From Deltaproteobacteria bacterium (GTDB taxonomy: Bacteria > Desulfobacterota > Syntrophia > Syntrophales > UBA2185), in NCBI GenBank assembly GCA_026388545.1, contig JAPLJS010000071.1:20084-84083 (forward strand): a stretch of 64,000 nt of DNA, given 5' to 3'. A model generated the notes under the pieces. It saw only the letters and a list, made by a program, of their open reading frames with translations. It ran no database searches and was not told where the DNA came from. The position numbers and the translations under genes are program-made. This document shows, one piece after another, positions 35,744 through 43,725 of the stretch. Each line of letters opens with the position of its first letter. Positions within the stretch are counted from its first letter, which is position 1.

Positions 35744-36427
35744 ATGGATATACAGGAATGGGCTGAAGATTTAATAAATGAAGTCTGTGAAAAATGGGAA
35801 ACTTTCGAGTACAAATACGGTTTCAGTGAACATGGCTTTCGGGTATTCTACTCTCCTGTTCGTATAAATCCAGACCTGATGATTATCGGATACAATCCCG
35901 GCAATGACGATAAGCCTTTTAGTAAAGACGAGGACAGCCTGCTCCCGGAAGCTCATGAATATTTTTATCATAAATCGAAGATAGCAAGAAAGACGAAATA
36001 CCTGTTCGAAAGCATCGAAAAGGATGATTGGTTGGAAGGCAGTGTAAAACTCAATCTGGTTTTCTTCGGCAGTGAAAATGAGGCACAATGGGAAACTATG
36101 GGGAAAGACCTCAGGAATGAACTGGAAATGTTCTGTTTTAGCAAGGTAAATGATATTATCGATACCCTCATGCCGCGATATATAATAACGGAAGGCCTTA
36201 ACGTTTTTGATACCCTTACAAATTCTGTATTGATGGGGTGTGATAAACCGGAGGGTGAAATCGGCCTCGGCGGCAGAAAAATCTACACCAGGAGCAGATA
36301 TAGTCATAGTCAAATAATCGGTTTAGCTCACCTGACGAAAGACCGGATTAGCTATCCTGACTGGAACAATATTAAGAAATTCCTGAAAGCCGATTTGAAA
36401 GAATTACACCAGATATACCTTCATTAA
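35744..36427 (+). CDS. Conserved hypothetical protein, possibly uracil-DNA-glycosylase-like
   Basis: 227 residues. Family not certain. Near residue 42 it has PDLMIIGYNPGNDDKPF, which looks like the GxxPG active-site loop of the uracil-DNA glycosylase superfamily, and a later RYIITEGLNVFDTL and IIGLAHLTKDR that could form the second strand and the histidine loop. The usual HPS motif is not obvious, so activity is doubtful. The ATG at 35744 follows AGGAAGG; an upstream frame from 35636 would add a poor N-terminus. It stands alone and is followed by a palindromic repeat. Confidence 0.5.
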   Translation: MDIQEWAEDLINEVCEKWETFEYKYGFSEHGFRVFYSPVRINPDLMIIGYNPGNDDKPFSKDEDSLLPEAHEYFYHKSKIARKTKYLFESIEKDDWLEGSVKLNLVFFGSENEAQWETMGKDLRNELEMFCFSKVNDIIDTLMPRYIITEGLNVFDTLTNSVLMGCDKPEGEIGLGGRKIYTRSRYSHSQIIGLAHLTKDRISYPDWNNIKKFLKADLKELHQIYLH

Positions 36428-36429
36428 AA

Positions 36430-36507
36430 ATCCCTCCCAACCTCCCTTTGCCAAAGGGAGGAGTTCATGGTTTCCCCCTTTGCAAAGGGGGATCAAGGGG
36501 GATTTAG
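36430..36507. repeat. Nested C/G-rich palindromes
   Basis: CCTCCCTTTG-CC-AAAGGGAGG (36441-36461) is followed by CCCCCTTTGCAAAGGGGG (36474-36491) and a trailing GATCAAGGGGGATTT. The same style recurs at 45973-46055. They can fold as strong hairpins and may end transcription of the upstream gene. Confidence 0.75.
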
Positions 36508-36555
36508 AGCAAGACGACTCACCGGTCATTATAACAAACAAAGGAGGAGTGAAAA

Positions 36556-36987
36556 ATGGCTAAGGAAGAAAAGATTGAAGCGATCAGACAAAGGGCAAGG
36601 AAAAATTTTTCTCTGGGGTACAACTGCGCCGAGTGCGTTACTGAGGCAGTGTTAAGTCTGGTTGAAACAGGATTACCTGCAGAAGCAAAGAAAATGGCAA
36701 CTGGATTTGGAGGCGGTATCGGTCTCTACGGGGACACCTGCGGAGCCCTTGTCGGCGCCGTCATGGCGGTGAGTGCGGTCCATGGAAGAAGCTCCCTTCC
36801 CGAGGGTGAAGGTAAAGAAGCCATGTTAAAGGGCAAGGAGCAACTTTATGGAAGGCCGGGACTCTATAGATTATTCAATCAGATACCCAATCGACTTAAA
36901 GAGAAGTACGGCAAGACCATCTGCCGGGAACTGACTTCTCAATGGCAGACAACCTGGCTCTGTCGCGATCATGCCCCATGGAATTAA
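36556..36987 (+). CDS. C_GCAxxG_C_C-family redox protein
   Basis: 143 residues of the C_GCAxxG_C_C family: NCAECVTEAVL near residue 23, TGFGGGIGLYGDTCGALVGAVMA near 60, and later CRELT and CRDHAPW. Conserved cysteines with a GGGIG turn suggest a redox or metal-binding protein common in strict anaerobes; the exact role is unknown. The gene follows a good GGAGGAG site and sits just upstream of the STAS/anti-sigma pair, but 61 bases away with no overlap. Confidence 0.85.
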   Translation: MAKEEKIEAIRQRARKNFSLGYNCAECVTEAVLSLVETGLPAEAKKMATGFGGGIGLYGDTCGALVGAVMAVSAVHGRSSLPEGEGKEAMLKGKEQLYGRPGLYRLFNQIPNRLKEKYGKTICRELTSQWQTTWLCRDHAPWN

Positions 36988-37048
36988 TTGAAAAAGGACT
37001 TCTTGTTAAATTCAAAAATATTTAATCAGGAAGTATGGGGTGACATTT

Positions 37049-37375
37049 ATGGAAATTCAGACAGCGAAAGAAAAGAATACGGTTGTTGTTTCCGTCAAAG
37101 GCAAAATCGATGCCGTTACGGCGCCGGAATTTGAAAAAGCGCTTTCGAATTTGATTGCCCAGGGCGAAACTTTTTTTCTTCTCAACTTCAGCGGGCTTGA
37201 ATACATCAGCAGCACGGGCTTGCGAAGCATCCTCGCTGCGGCAAAACAGTTAAAGGCAAAAGAAGGGAAGATTCTTTTCTCCGGCCTTCGGGGACCCGTT
37301 AAAGATGTTTTTAATATCTCGGGTTTCGGTACCATCTTCAAGATATTTGAAACCCAGGAAGATGCATTGAAGTAG
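37049..37375 (+). CDS. STAS-domain anti-sigma-factor antagonist
   Basis: 108 residues, one STAS domain. The phosphorylatable serine is in LEYISSTGLRSILAAA. Such proteins (SpoIIAA/RsbV type) are phosphorylated by an anti-sigma kinase and freed by SpoIIE/RsbU-type phosphatases. The ATG at 37049 is chosen over a GTG at 37040. The ATPase gene follows after nine bases. Two phosphatases that could act on it are encoded at 38922 and 41324. Confidence 0.92.
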   Translation: MEIQTAKEKNTVVVSVKGKIDAVTAPEFEKALSNLIAQGETFFLLNFSGLEYISSTGLRSILAAAKQLKAKEGKILFSGLRGPVKDVFNISGFGTIFKIFETQEDALK

Positions 37376-37384
37376 GTCAAATTT

Positions 37385-37819
37385 ATGGCCATACCCGCAA
37401 CTATTACATTGCCTGCAAGATTAGACTCCCTCTATAATTTCATGGACTTCGTGTCCTCCTGCGCCAGAGAGCAGGGATTCAGCAATGAGAGGATAAGCGA
37501 GATAGAACTGGCCCTGGAGGAAGTCCTTGTCAACATCTTTAATTATGCCTACAAAGATAGCGGTCTTAACGGTAACGTAGAGATTAACTGCAAGCTTGCC
37601 GATACGCAGAGTTTTGTCATAGAAATCGCAGATACAGGTGTACCATTCGATATATTGTCTGTCCGTGAACCGGACGTATCCGCTGAGATTGATAAACGCC
37701 CAATCGGGGGATTGGGGGTATACTTTGTTAAACGATTAATGGATGACATAAAATACAAGCGTGAGGCGGGAAAAAATATTCTCACCCTTATGGTACGCAA
37801 GACAGAACATAAATCTTGA
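37385..37819 (+). CDS. Anti-sigma-factor-type serine kinase (RsbW/SpoIIAB-like ATPase)
   Basis: 144 residues, a GHKL ATPase domain. The N-box is ELALEEVLVNIFNYAY, the G1 box EIADTGVPFDIL, and the lid/G2 region IGGLGVYFVKRLMDDIKYKR. It should phosphorylate the STAS protein encoded just upstream and, when not bound to it, hold a target such as a sigma factor or another output. No sigma factor gene lies in the window, so the output may be elsewhere or may not be transcription. Confidence 0.92.
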   Translation: MAIPATITLPARLDSLYNFMDFVSSCAREQGFSNERISEIELALEEVLVNIFNYAYKDSGLNGNVEINCKLADTQSFVIEIADTGVPFDILSVREPDVSAEIDKRPIGGLGVYFVKRLMDDIKYKREAGKNILTLMVRKTEHKS

Positions 37820-37829
37820 CATCACCTCC

Positions 37830-37949
37830 TAAAAAGCTTCCCCTCCCCAAACTTCCCTCCCCTGGTGAGAGGGGCTGCTGAGCAATGCTTTTAACTTAAG
37901 CTCCTTAAACTTCCCTCCCCTGGTGGGAGGGATTGAGGGAGGGGGGAGA
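37830..37949. repeat. C/G-rich direct and inverted repeats
   Basis: AAACTTCCCTCCCCTGGTG appears twice (37849-37867 and 37907-37925), each followed by GAGGG-type arms that let it fold back. It fills the gap between the anti-sigma ATPase and the binding-protein gene. Confidence 0.7.
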
Positions 37950-37960
37950 CAGACGCCTTT

Positions 37961-38947
37961 ATGAAATCACGTTTTAATATTCTGGTTTTCTTTATTCTGG
38001 TCACAATCTTCCTTGTCGCACCACCCTCTGCCCTCGGCGGAAATCTAAAAAAAGTGACCTTTCTCCCTCAGTGGACCCATCAGGCGCAATTCGCCGGATA
38101 TTATGCGGCCAAGGAAAAAGGCATCTATGAAAAATATGGCATCGATCTCGTTATCCTGCCCGGCGGACCGGACAGTCCTCCCTGTGAAACGCTTGCGAAA
38201 GGCAAGGCGGACTTTACGTCCATGTTCCTCGCTTCGGCGATCCAAAAACGCTCCAGCGGCGTGAAAGTGATCAACATCGGGCAGATTATTCAACGATCTG
38301 GCTTTATCCTGGTGGCCAGGAAATCCAGCGGGATTGTATCCCCACAGGATTTGAACGGAAAAAGGGTCAGCCTCTGGTTGGATTTCCAGCTCCAGTCCCT
38401 TGCTTTTTTTCGCAAATACAATCTGCACGTCAAAATTATCCCCCAAACCTTTACCATTAATCTCTTCTTACGGGGGGGTGTCGATGCCGCCTCTGCCATG
38501 TGGTACAACGAATATCATACGCTTCTGAACTCCGGCCTCGATGAAGACGAATTAACGGCCTTCTTTTTCGATAAATACGGTTTGAACTTCCCTGAAGATG
38601 GTATTTATTGCCTTGAAGAGACGGTGAAAAGAGACAGGGCGTTGTGCTCGGCCTTCGTACAGGCAACCATCGAAGGGTGGAAGTACGCGTTCGCCAATCC
38701 CGATGAGGCCCTTGATATCGTGATGAAATATGTGAATGAAGCCCATATCGGCACAAACAGGGTGCATCAGAAATGGATGTTGGAAAGGATGAAAGACCTT
38801 ATCAGCCCCCAGGAAGCAAAAACCCCCATGGGTGTCTTACGCGAGGAAGACTACAACCTTGTGTCCAGAGAGCTTAAGCTGAAGGGCATGATTAACAATA
38901 TCCCCTCTTTTGGTAAATTTTATGTCCAGTGCTCCGGGAAAAACTAA
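37961..38947 (+). CDS. NMT1/THI5-like periplasmic solute-binding protein
   Basis: 328 residues with a signal peptide (to about SALGG). The mature protein has the SsuA/THI5 opening FLPQWTHQAQFAGYYAAKEKG, the ligand-loop GGPDSPPCETLAKGKADFTS, and a typical bilobal length. Such proteins bind thiamine precursors, sulfonates, nitrate or similar. No ABC permease or ATPase gene is present; instead the next gene, a receptor phosphatase, overlaps it by 26 bases. That suggests it gives ligand information to the phosphatase rather than feeding transport. The ligand is not deducible. Confidence 0.85.
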   Translation: MKSRFNILVFFILVTIFLVAPPSALGGNLKKVTFLPQWTHQAQFAGYYAAKEKGIYEKYGIDLVILPGGPDSPPCETLAKGKADFTSMFLASAIQKRSSGVKVINIGQIIQRSGFILVARKSSGIVSPQDLNGKRVSLWLDFQLQSLAFFRKYNLHVKIIPQTFTINLFLRGGVDAASAMWYNEYHTLLNSGLDEDELTAFFFDKYGLNFPEDGIYCLEETVKRDRALCSAFVQATIEGWKYAFANPDEALDIVMKYVNEAHIGTNRVHQKWMLERMKDLISPQEAKTPMGVLREEDYNLVSRELKLKGMINNIPSFGKFYVQCSGKN

Positions 38948-40868
38948 AAGGAAAAAGCTTGCGTTCAAGATTTCCCTGTTCATTCTATCCGCTACGACAT
39001 GCATCTTTCTTGCAGCCTTCGGGTACAACTACTATTACTCGCGACAACTCGTCCTGAAAAATGTTGAAGAAAACGCCCGCAATCTGACCCTGGCAGCGGT
39101 CAATAAAATCGAAACGACTCTTTCCGGTGTAGAGAAGGTCCCCCGCTACCTCGCATCATCTTTGGAAAATCATCACTACAGCCGCGATGACCTTCTTCAG
39201 ACGATAGAGGATATCCTGAATACAAATCCCGATATATTCGGTGCATCTGTATCTTTTGAACCGTTTGCCTTCCATCCGCAGTCCCGCTATTTCGCTCCCT
39301 ACAAATTCAGGAAGAAGAACAGTTTCGGATTGCTTCCTCCGGAAAAGGAGTTTCAATACTTCTTGCGGGACTGGTACCTCATACCCAAAGAACTGGGCAG
39401 GCCGGTGTGGAGCGAGCCTTATTTCTCCGAAGGGGGCGGCAATGTGATTATGTCCACCTATTCCCTTCCTTTTTACCGCACGATCAAAGGGGAACGGCGA
39501 TTCACGGGCGTCGTGGAAGTCGATATCGCCCTGGATTGGCTGAAGGATATCGTTTCGCGGATTTCCATTTACCAGTCCGGATATGCCTTCCTCGTCTCCC
39601 AGAACGGGGTGATCGTGACCCATCCGAACAGGGACTGGATCATGCGGGAAAGTATTTTCAGCATTGCGGAAGCCGCCGGTGACCCCGGCCTCCGAAAAAT
39701 AGGCAGGGATATGGTGCGGGGAAAAGAAGGTTTCGTGCCGATGCAGAGTCATTTCACCGGCAAGAAATCATGGATTTATTACGCGCCCCTTCCGTCCATC
39801 GGCTGGTCTATAGGGGTCGTCTTTTCTGAAGAAGAACTTTTCGCCGACATGAAAAAACTGAACTGGACGGTGTTTATCATCGGAAGTGCCGGTTTTGTCT
39901 TTCTGTTTCTGGTGATCGTCTGGATAAGCAGGCGGATTACAGGGCCGATCAGCACCCTTTCCCTGAAAACCGCCGATATTGCCAAGGGGAACCTTGATAT
40001 TGAACTTCCCACCGCAAAATCGGACGACGAGGTCGGCGAACTGACTGCTTCCTTTGAGAACATGAGGCTGGCCCTGAAGGAGTACATATCCTCCCTCAAG
40101 GAAACGACGGCCGCCAAAGAGAGAATGGAAAGCGAGCTGAAAATTGCCCGGACCATCCAGATGAGCTTCCTGCCGAAGCGTTTTCCATACTTTACGGGAA
40201 AAGACGAGTTTGAAATTTATGCCACTTTAGAGCCGGCCCTGGAGGTTGGCGGTGATCTCTATGATTTCTTTCTCGTTGACGGAGATCATCTCTTTTTTTC
40301 CATTGGCGATGTTTCCGACAAGGGCGTACCGGCAGCCCTTTTCATGGCGGTGACCAAAACCCTGATGAAAGGAATTGCCTCTCAGGACATTGCACCTTCT
40401 GAAGTCCTTAATATGGTCAATGTTGAGTTGTGCCGGGACAATGAGGCCATGATGTTCTGCACAGTTTTTTGTGGTGTATTAAACATCAAAACGGGGGAAT
40501 GCCTGTATTCGAATGCGGGGCACAATCCTCCTCTCATCGTCCGCTCCGGCCAGAAGCCCCAGTGGCTTACGTTGCCAGCGGGCTTCCCCATGGGGGTCAC
40601 GGAAGATAGCACCTATAGAACGGAAAAAATTGTCCTGAATCCCGGAGACACCTTCATTCTTTATACAGATGGCGTGACGGAAGCCATGGATTATGACAAA
40701 ACCCTGTATTCTGCCAACCGGTTGATCAATACTGTTGACATAAGCAGGACTCCTTCCCTTGAACAACTTGTCTCGGATATCATAAAGTCCGTCAAGGATT
40801 TTACCGGAGAGGAGCTTCAGTCAGACGATATCACCATCCTGGCCGTCCGGTTTATAGGGGGAGACTAA
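38922..40868 (+). CDS. Receptor phosphatase: Cache sensor, HAMP, SpoIIE/PP2C
   Basis: 648 residues. Membrane helix 1 (about 13-35), an extracytoplasmic Cache region to about 305 (with GYAFLVSQNGVIVTHPN), helix 2 (about 308-332), HAMP (about 333-385), a short coiled coil, and a SpoIIE phosphatase domain (about 420-648). Metal-binding motifs VGGDLYDFF, FSIGDVSDKGVPAALFM, NAGHNPPLI and LYTDGVTEAMD are present. It should dephosphorylate a STAS protein when its sensor is engaged. The ATG at 38922 lies within the binding-protein gene, so both are translated together. Confidence 0.92.
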   Translation: MSSAPGKTKRKKLAFKISLFILSATTCIFLAAFGYNYYYSRQLVLKNVEENARNLTLAAVNKIETTLSGVEKVPRYLASSLENHHYSRDDLLQTIEDILNTNPDIFGASVSFEPFAFHPQSRYFAPYKFRKKNSFGLLPPEKEFQYFLRDWYLIPKELGRPVWSEPYFSEGGGNVIMSTYSLPFYRTIKGERRFTGVVEVDIALDWLKDIVSRISIYQSGYAFLVSQNGVIVTHPNRDWIMRESIFSIAEAAGDPGLRKIGRDMVRGKEGFVPMQSHFTGKKSWIYYAPLPSIGWSIGVVFSEEELFADMKKLNWTVFIIGSAGFVFLFLVIVWISRRITGPISTLSLKTADIAKGNLDIELPTAKSDDEVGELTASFENMRLALKEYISSLKETTAAKERMESELKIARTIQMSFLPKRFPYFTGKDEFEIYATLEPALEVGGDLYDFFLVDGDHLFFSIGDVSDKGVPAALFMAVTKTLMKGIASQDIAPSEVLNMVNVELCRDNEAMMFCTVFCGVLNIKTGECLYSNAGHNPPLIVRSGQKPQWLTLPAGFPMGVTEDSTYRTEKIVLNPGDTFILYTDGVTEAMDYDKTLYSANRLINTVDISRTPSLEQLVSDIIKSVKDFTGEELQSDDITILAVRFIGGD

Positions 40869-41194
40869 AGCAACAGGGCTTCATCCCTGGTAGGAAAAAT
40901 GGGTATGATCGAGGAAAAGCCTGAAATATCAAATACCTCTTTTATAGTATCCTTCAGGCAGCAGAGGGCCATTTTACCGTTCGCTTGCTTCAGCTTTTTC
41001 GCTACAATAAGCAGTATGCGGAGGCCTGCGCTGCTGATAAAATCAACCTTTGCAAAATCAACAACCAACTTCCTGGTGCCGGAATTAATAATCGGGATAA
41101 GCTTTGTTTCCAGCTCCTTGGAGGTTGCGGAATCAATCCTCCCGGTTATGACGACAATCGTTGCTTCATTAATTGTTTCAAAAGTGACATCCAT
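40865..41194 (-). CDS. Second STAS-domain anti-sigma-factor antagonist
   Basis: 109 residues with phospho-acceptor serine in VDFISSAGLRILLIVAKKLK. It is similar to the STAS protein at 37049 but encoded on the opposite strand, its last bases overlapping the end of the phosphatase gene at 40868 by four. The ATG at 41194 follows GGGAGG. Divergent from the second phosphatase gene (130 bases apart), which may be its partner. Convergent overlap with the first phosphatase suggests antisense effects on each other's mRNA. Confidence 0.9.
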   Translation of the reverse strand: MDVTFETINEATIVVITGRIDSATSKELETKLIPIINSGTRKLVVDFAKVDFISSAGLRILLIVAKKLKQANGKMALCCLKDTIKEVFDISGFSSIIPIFPTRDEALLL

Positions 41195-41323
41195 TGCATC
41201 GCCTCCCGTAATATTCATTAGTGGTACAAAATGTTCTCTTTAGTCCCTTATGATATTGTTTCTTTTTTTTATGTCAATCAAAATATAGTTGTATTTTTTT
41301 TATAAAAATATAAGATTACCAAA

Positions 41324-43087
41324 ATGACTGATCAACTACCGGACAAGCAACCTTTAAAAGAGCAACCATTCAGGTTAAGGCTGAGCATTAGTACCAAGAT
41401 ACTTGCCATATCCGTCGGCATTTCTTTACTGTCACTCAGTATATTCACATTCATTTCCCTTCATAATATCCTTAAAGTCGGCAACTATGCCCTGGAGGGC
41501 ATCAGCCCCCTCACCCGCATTGCAATAGAAAACAGCACCCGGGCCATGGAAGCCCTTGGTGAAAAAATGATAGAACAAAAGGCTGTCGATGTCGCGCGGC
41601 AGTTGCAGATATACATAAAAACACATCCCCGGATGACAGTTTCGCAATTGAAAAACGACAAGATGTTTCAGGACATCAACACGCAGAAGATAGGAGAAAC
41701 CGGTTACATAGTAGTGATGGATGCGGATACCTGCGAGTATTATTTCCATCCGACGAAGCCGGAACTGGTAGGCCAGAACCCTCTGATCCTTTTCAGGGAG
41801 TCCCTTCCTTCTCTTGTGAAAATACTTAACAGGATTGTCGCAGAAAGAAAGAAGGATGCGAGCGGTTACTATGCCTGGCAGGACCCTGACGGGAGGGTAA
41901 GAGACAAGTACATGCATCTCAAAGTCGTCGATGCATATACGGGGGATAAGAAGCAGATGTTTATCGCGGCAGCGACATATATCGATGAATTCAGCGCACC
42001 CGCCAGGGAGACTGAAAAAAAACTCGCCGACGTTTCACGTAATATCAACGACCAGATCGGCGGCAGGATATCCACGGCGCAGCAATCATTCATCATCCTG
42101 TCTGTCGTGATTATACTCATTGTCGGAGGTATTACCTTCGCTTTTTCAAAAATGATAACCAATCCTTTTCTATCCCTAATACGCGGCGTGGAGGAAATAG
42201 GGAAAGGCAACCTGGAAAGCAAGGTGATTGTCAGGACAGGCGATGAACTGGAAAAGCTTGCATACACATTCAATAAAATGACTGACGATCTCAAGATCTA
42301 TATAAAAAATCTTGAAGAGACAACATCGGCAAAGGAACGATTCGAAAGTGAACTGCACATTGCCCATGATATTCAGATGGGAATGCTCCCAAAAGTTTTC
42401 CCCCCCTTCCCCGACATGCCGGAATTCGATATATATGCCGCTCTCGAACCTGCGAGGGAGGTCGGAGGCGACCTTTTTGATTTCTTCTTTCTGGACGATG
42501 ACCACCTCTGCTTTAACATCGGGGATGTGTCGGGAAAAGGTATGCCGGCATCCCTCTTCATGGTGGTTACCAAGATCATGGTAAAGACAAAGGCAACAAA
42601 GGGTTTGTCCCCGGAAACAGTCCTCGATCGGGTAAACCAGGACATATCCATGGATAATCCGTCACTTCTCTTCGTTACGCTATTTCTCGGAATCCTCAAT
42701 ATTCGAACAGGGCAGCTCCAATTCGCCAACGGCGGACATAATCCCCCCCTCATCATTCGTCCGGGCAGCGATATCGAGATGATGGAATTAACGGGTGGGC
42801 TTGCCCTGGGAGTGATGGAAGACTTTCAGTACGGTTCGAAAACCATGACGCTTCATCGCGGGGATTTGATTTTACTCTATAGCGACGGTGTTACGGAGGC
42901 CATGAATCGGGATGAAGAGCTGTTCGGCGAAAAACGGTTAATAGAGGTAATGAACACCCTGAGGGATCATTCCGTCCATGAGATCATAGCGGGCATCCTG
43001 GACAGTGTCAATGCCTTCTGTCAGGATGCGCCGAGGGCGGACGACATCACCCTCATGGCGATACGCTTCAACGGCAGTGCGATGTAA
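41324..43087 (+). CDS. Second receptor phosphatase: Cache sensor, HAMP, SpoIIE/PP2C
   Basis: 587 residues with the same plan as the protein at 38922: helix 1 (about 24-45), a single-Cache-type extracytoplasmic domain (GETGYIVVMDADTCEYYFHP), helix 2 (about 248-270), HAMP (KMITNPFLSLIRGVEEIGKG onwards), coiled coil, and SpoIIE domain with VGGDLFDFF, FNIGDVSGKGMPASLFM, NGGHNPPLI and LYSDGVTEAMN. The sensor differs from the first, so the two read different signals but could act on the same STAS proteins. No binding-protein gene precedes it. Confidence 0.92.
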   Translation: MTDQLPDKQPLKEQPFRLRLSISTKILAISVGISLLSLSIFTFISLHNILKVGNYALEGISPLTRIAIENSTRAMEALGEKMIEQKAVDVARQLQIYIKTHPRMTVSQLKNDKMFQDINTQKIGETGYIVVMDADTCEYYFHPTKPELVGQNPLILFRESLPSLVKILNRIVAERKKDASGYYAWQDPDGRVRDKYMHLKVVDAYTGDKKQMFIAAATYIDEFSAPARETEKKLADVSRNINDQIGGRISTAQQSFIILSVVIILIVGGITFAFSKMITNPFLSLIRGVEEIGKGNLESKVIVRTGDELEKLAYTFNKMTDDLKIYIKNLEETTSAKERFESELHIAHDIQMGMLPKVFPPFPDMPEFDIYAALEPAREVGGDLFDFFFLDDDHLCFNIGDVSGKGMPASLFMVVTKIMVKTKATKGLSPETVLDRVNQDISMDNPSLLFVTLFLGILNIRTGQLQFANGGHNPPLIIRPGSDIEMMELTGGLALGVMEDFQYGSKTMTLHRGDLILLYSDGVTEAMNRDEELFGEKRLIEVMNTLRDHSVHEIIAGILDSVNAFCQDAPRADDITLMAIRFNGSAM

Positions 43088-43110
43088 AAGTCCGGCAATA
43101 ACGGTGCATT

Positions 43111-43725
43111 ATGATAATTAGATCTTTTTTGTCATTGTTTTTACTTCTCTCTTTCGCCTCTATCAGTATGGCTGATTCCCCCTCGGAGAACAGGGATGCA
43201 TTGCTTATCATCGACATGAGCAATGATTTCGTGGATGACAGGGGTTCCCTTTCGGCGGGCAAACCAGCGCAGGCAATCGTCCCTTATATTATTAAGACGG
43301 CGGATGAATTCCTGAAAAAAGGCAAACCTGTTATCATATGTATGGACAGCCATCAAAAGGGAGAAAAGGAGCTTGAAGGATGGCCCGACCATAACATTGA
43401 AGGCACGTGGGGACAGGAACTCTACGGTGGGCTTTCAGAATGGTACAAAAAAAACCGTTCTAATCCGGGCGTCATGTATGTGTTTAAGAAACAGTATGAC
43501 GCTTTTTACGGCACAGGTCTTGAAAAAATCCTAAAAAGCGTAGGGATAAGAACGGTTCACCTGACGGGTGTCTGCACGGACATATGCGTTTTTCTGACGG
43601 GTTCAGGCGCGAATGACAGGGGCTTCAAAACAGTCGTGCACAGGGCAGGTACGGCAACATTCACGGGAAATCATGAAGTATTTCTCAAACAGATGGAGCT
43701 TATCTTCAAGTCAGAAGTTCGTTAG
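43111..43725 (+). CDS. Exported isochorismatase-family (nicotinamidase-like) hydrolase
   Basis: 204 residues with an N-terminal signal (ASISMADS), unusual for this family. The catalytic triad is present: Asp in LLIIDMSNDF, Lys in YVFKKQYDAFYGT, Cys in LTGVCTDICV. The metal site looks like the nicotinamidase type (DSHQKGEKELEGWPDHNIEG, Asp-x-His). It follows the second phosphatase gene by 23 bases, so probably belongs to that operon. Its last 15 bases overlap the end of the convergent SIR2 gene. It may hydrolyse nicotinamide or a similar amide in the periplasm. Confidence 0.85.
   Translation: MIIRSFLSLFLLLSFASISMADSPSENRDALLIIDMSNDFVDDRGSLSAGKPAQAIVPYIIKTADEFLKKGKPVIICMDSHQKGEKELEGWPDHNIEGTWGQELYGGLSEWYKKNRSNPGVMYVFKKQYDAFYGTGLEKILKSVGIRTVHLTGVCTDICVFLTGSGANDRGFKTVVHRAGTATFTGNHEVFLKQMELIFKSEVR

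Noticed and set aside
37961..38947. Full ABC transporter operon for the binding protein
   Set aside because: No permease or ATPase gene is next to it; the neighbouring gene is a receptor phosphatase.
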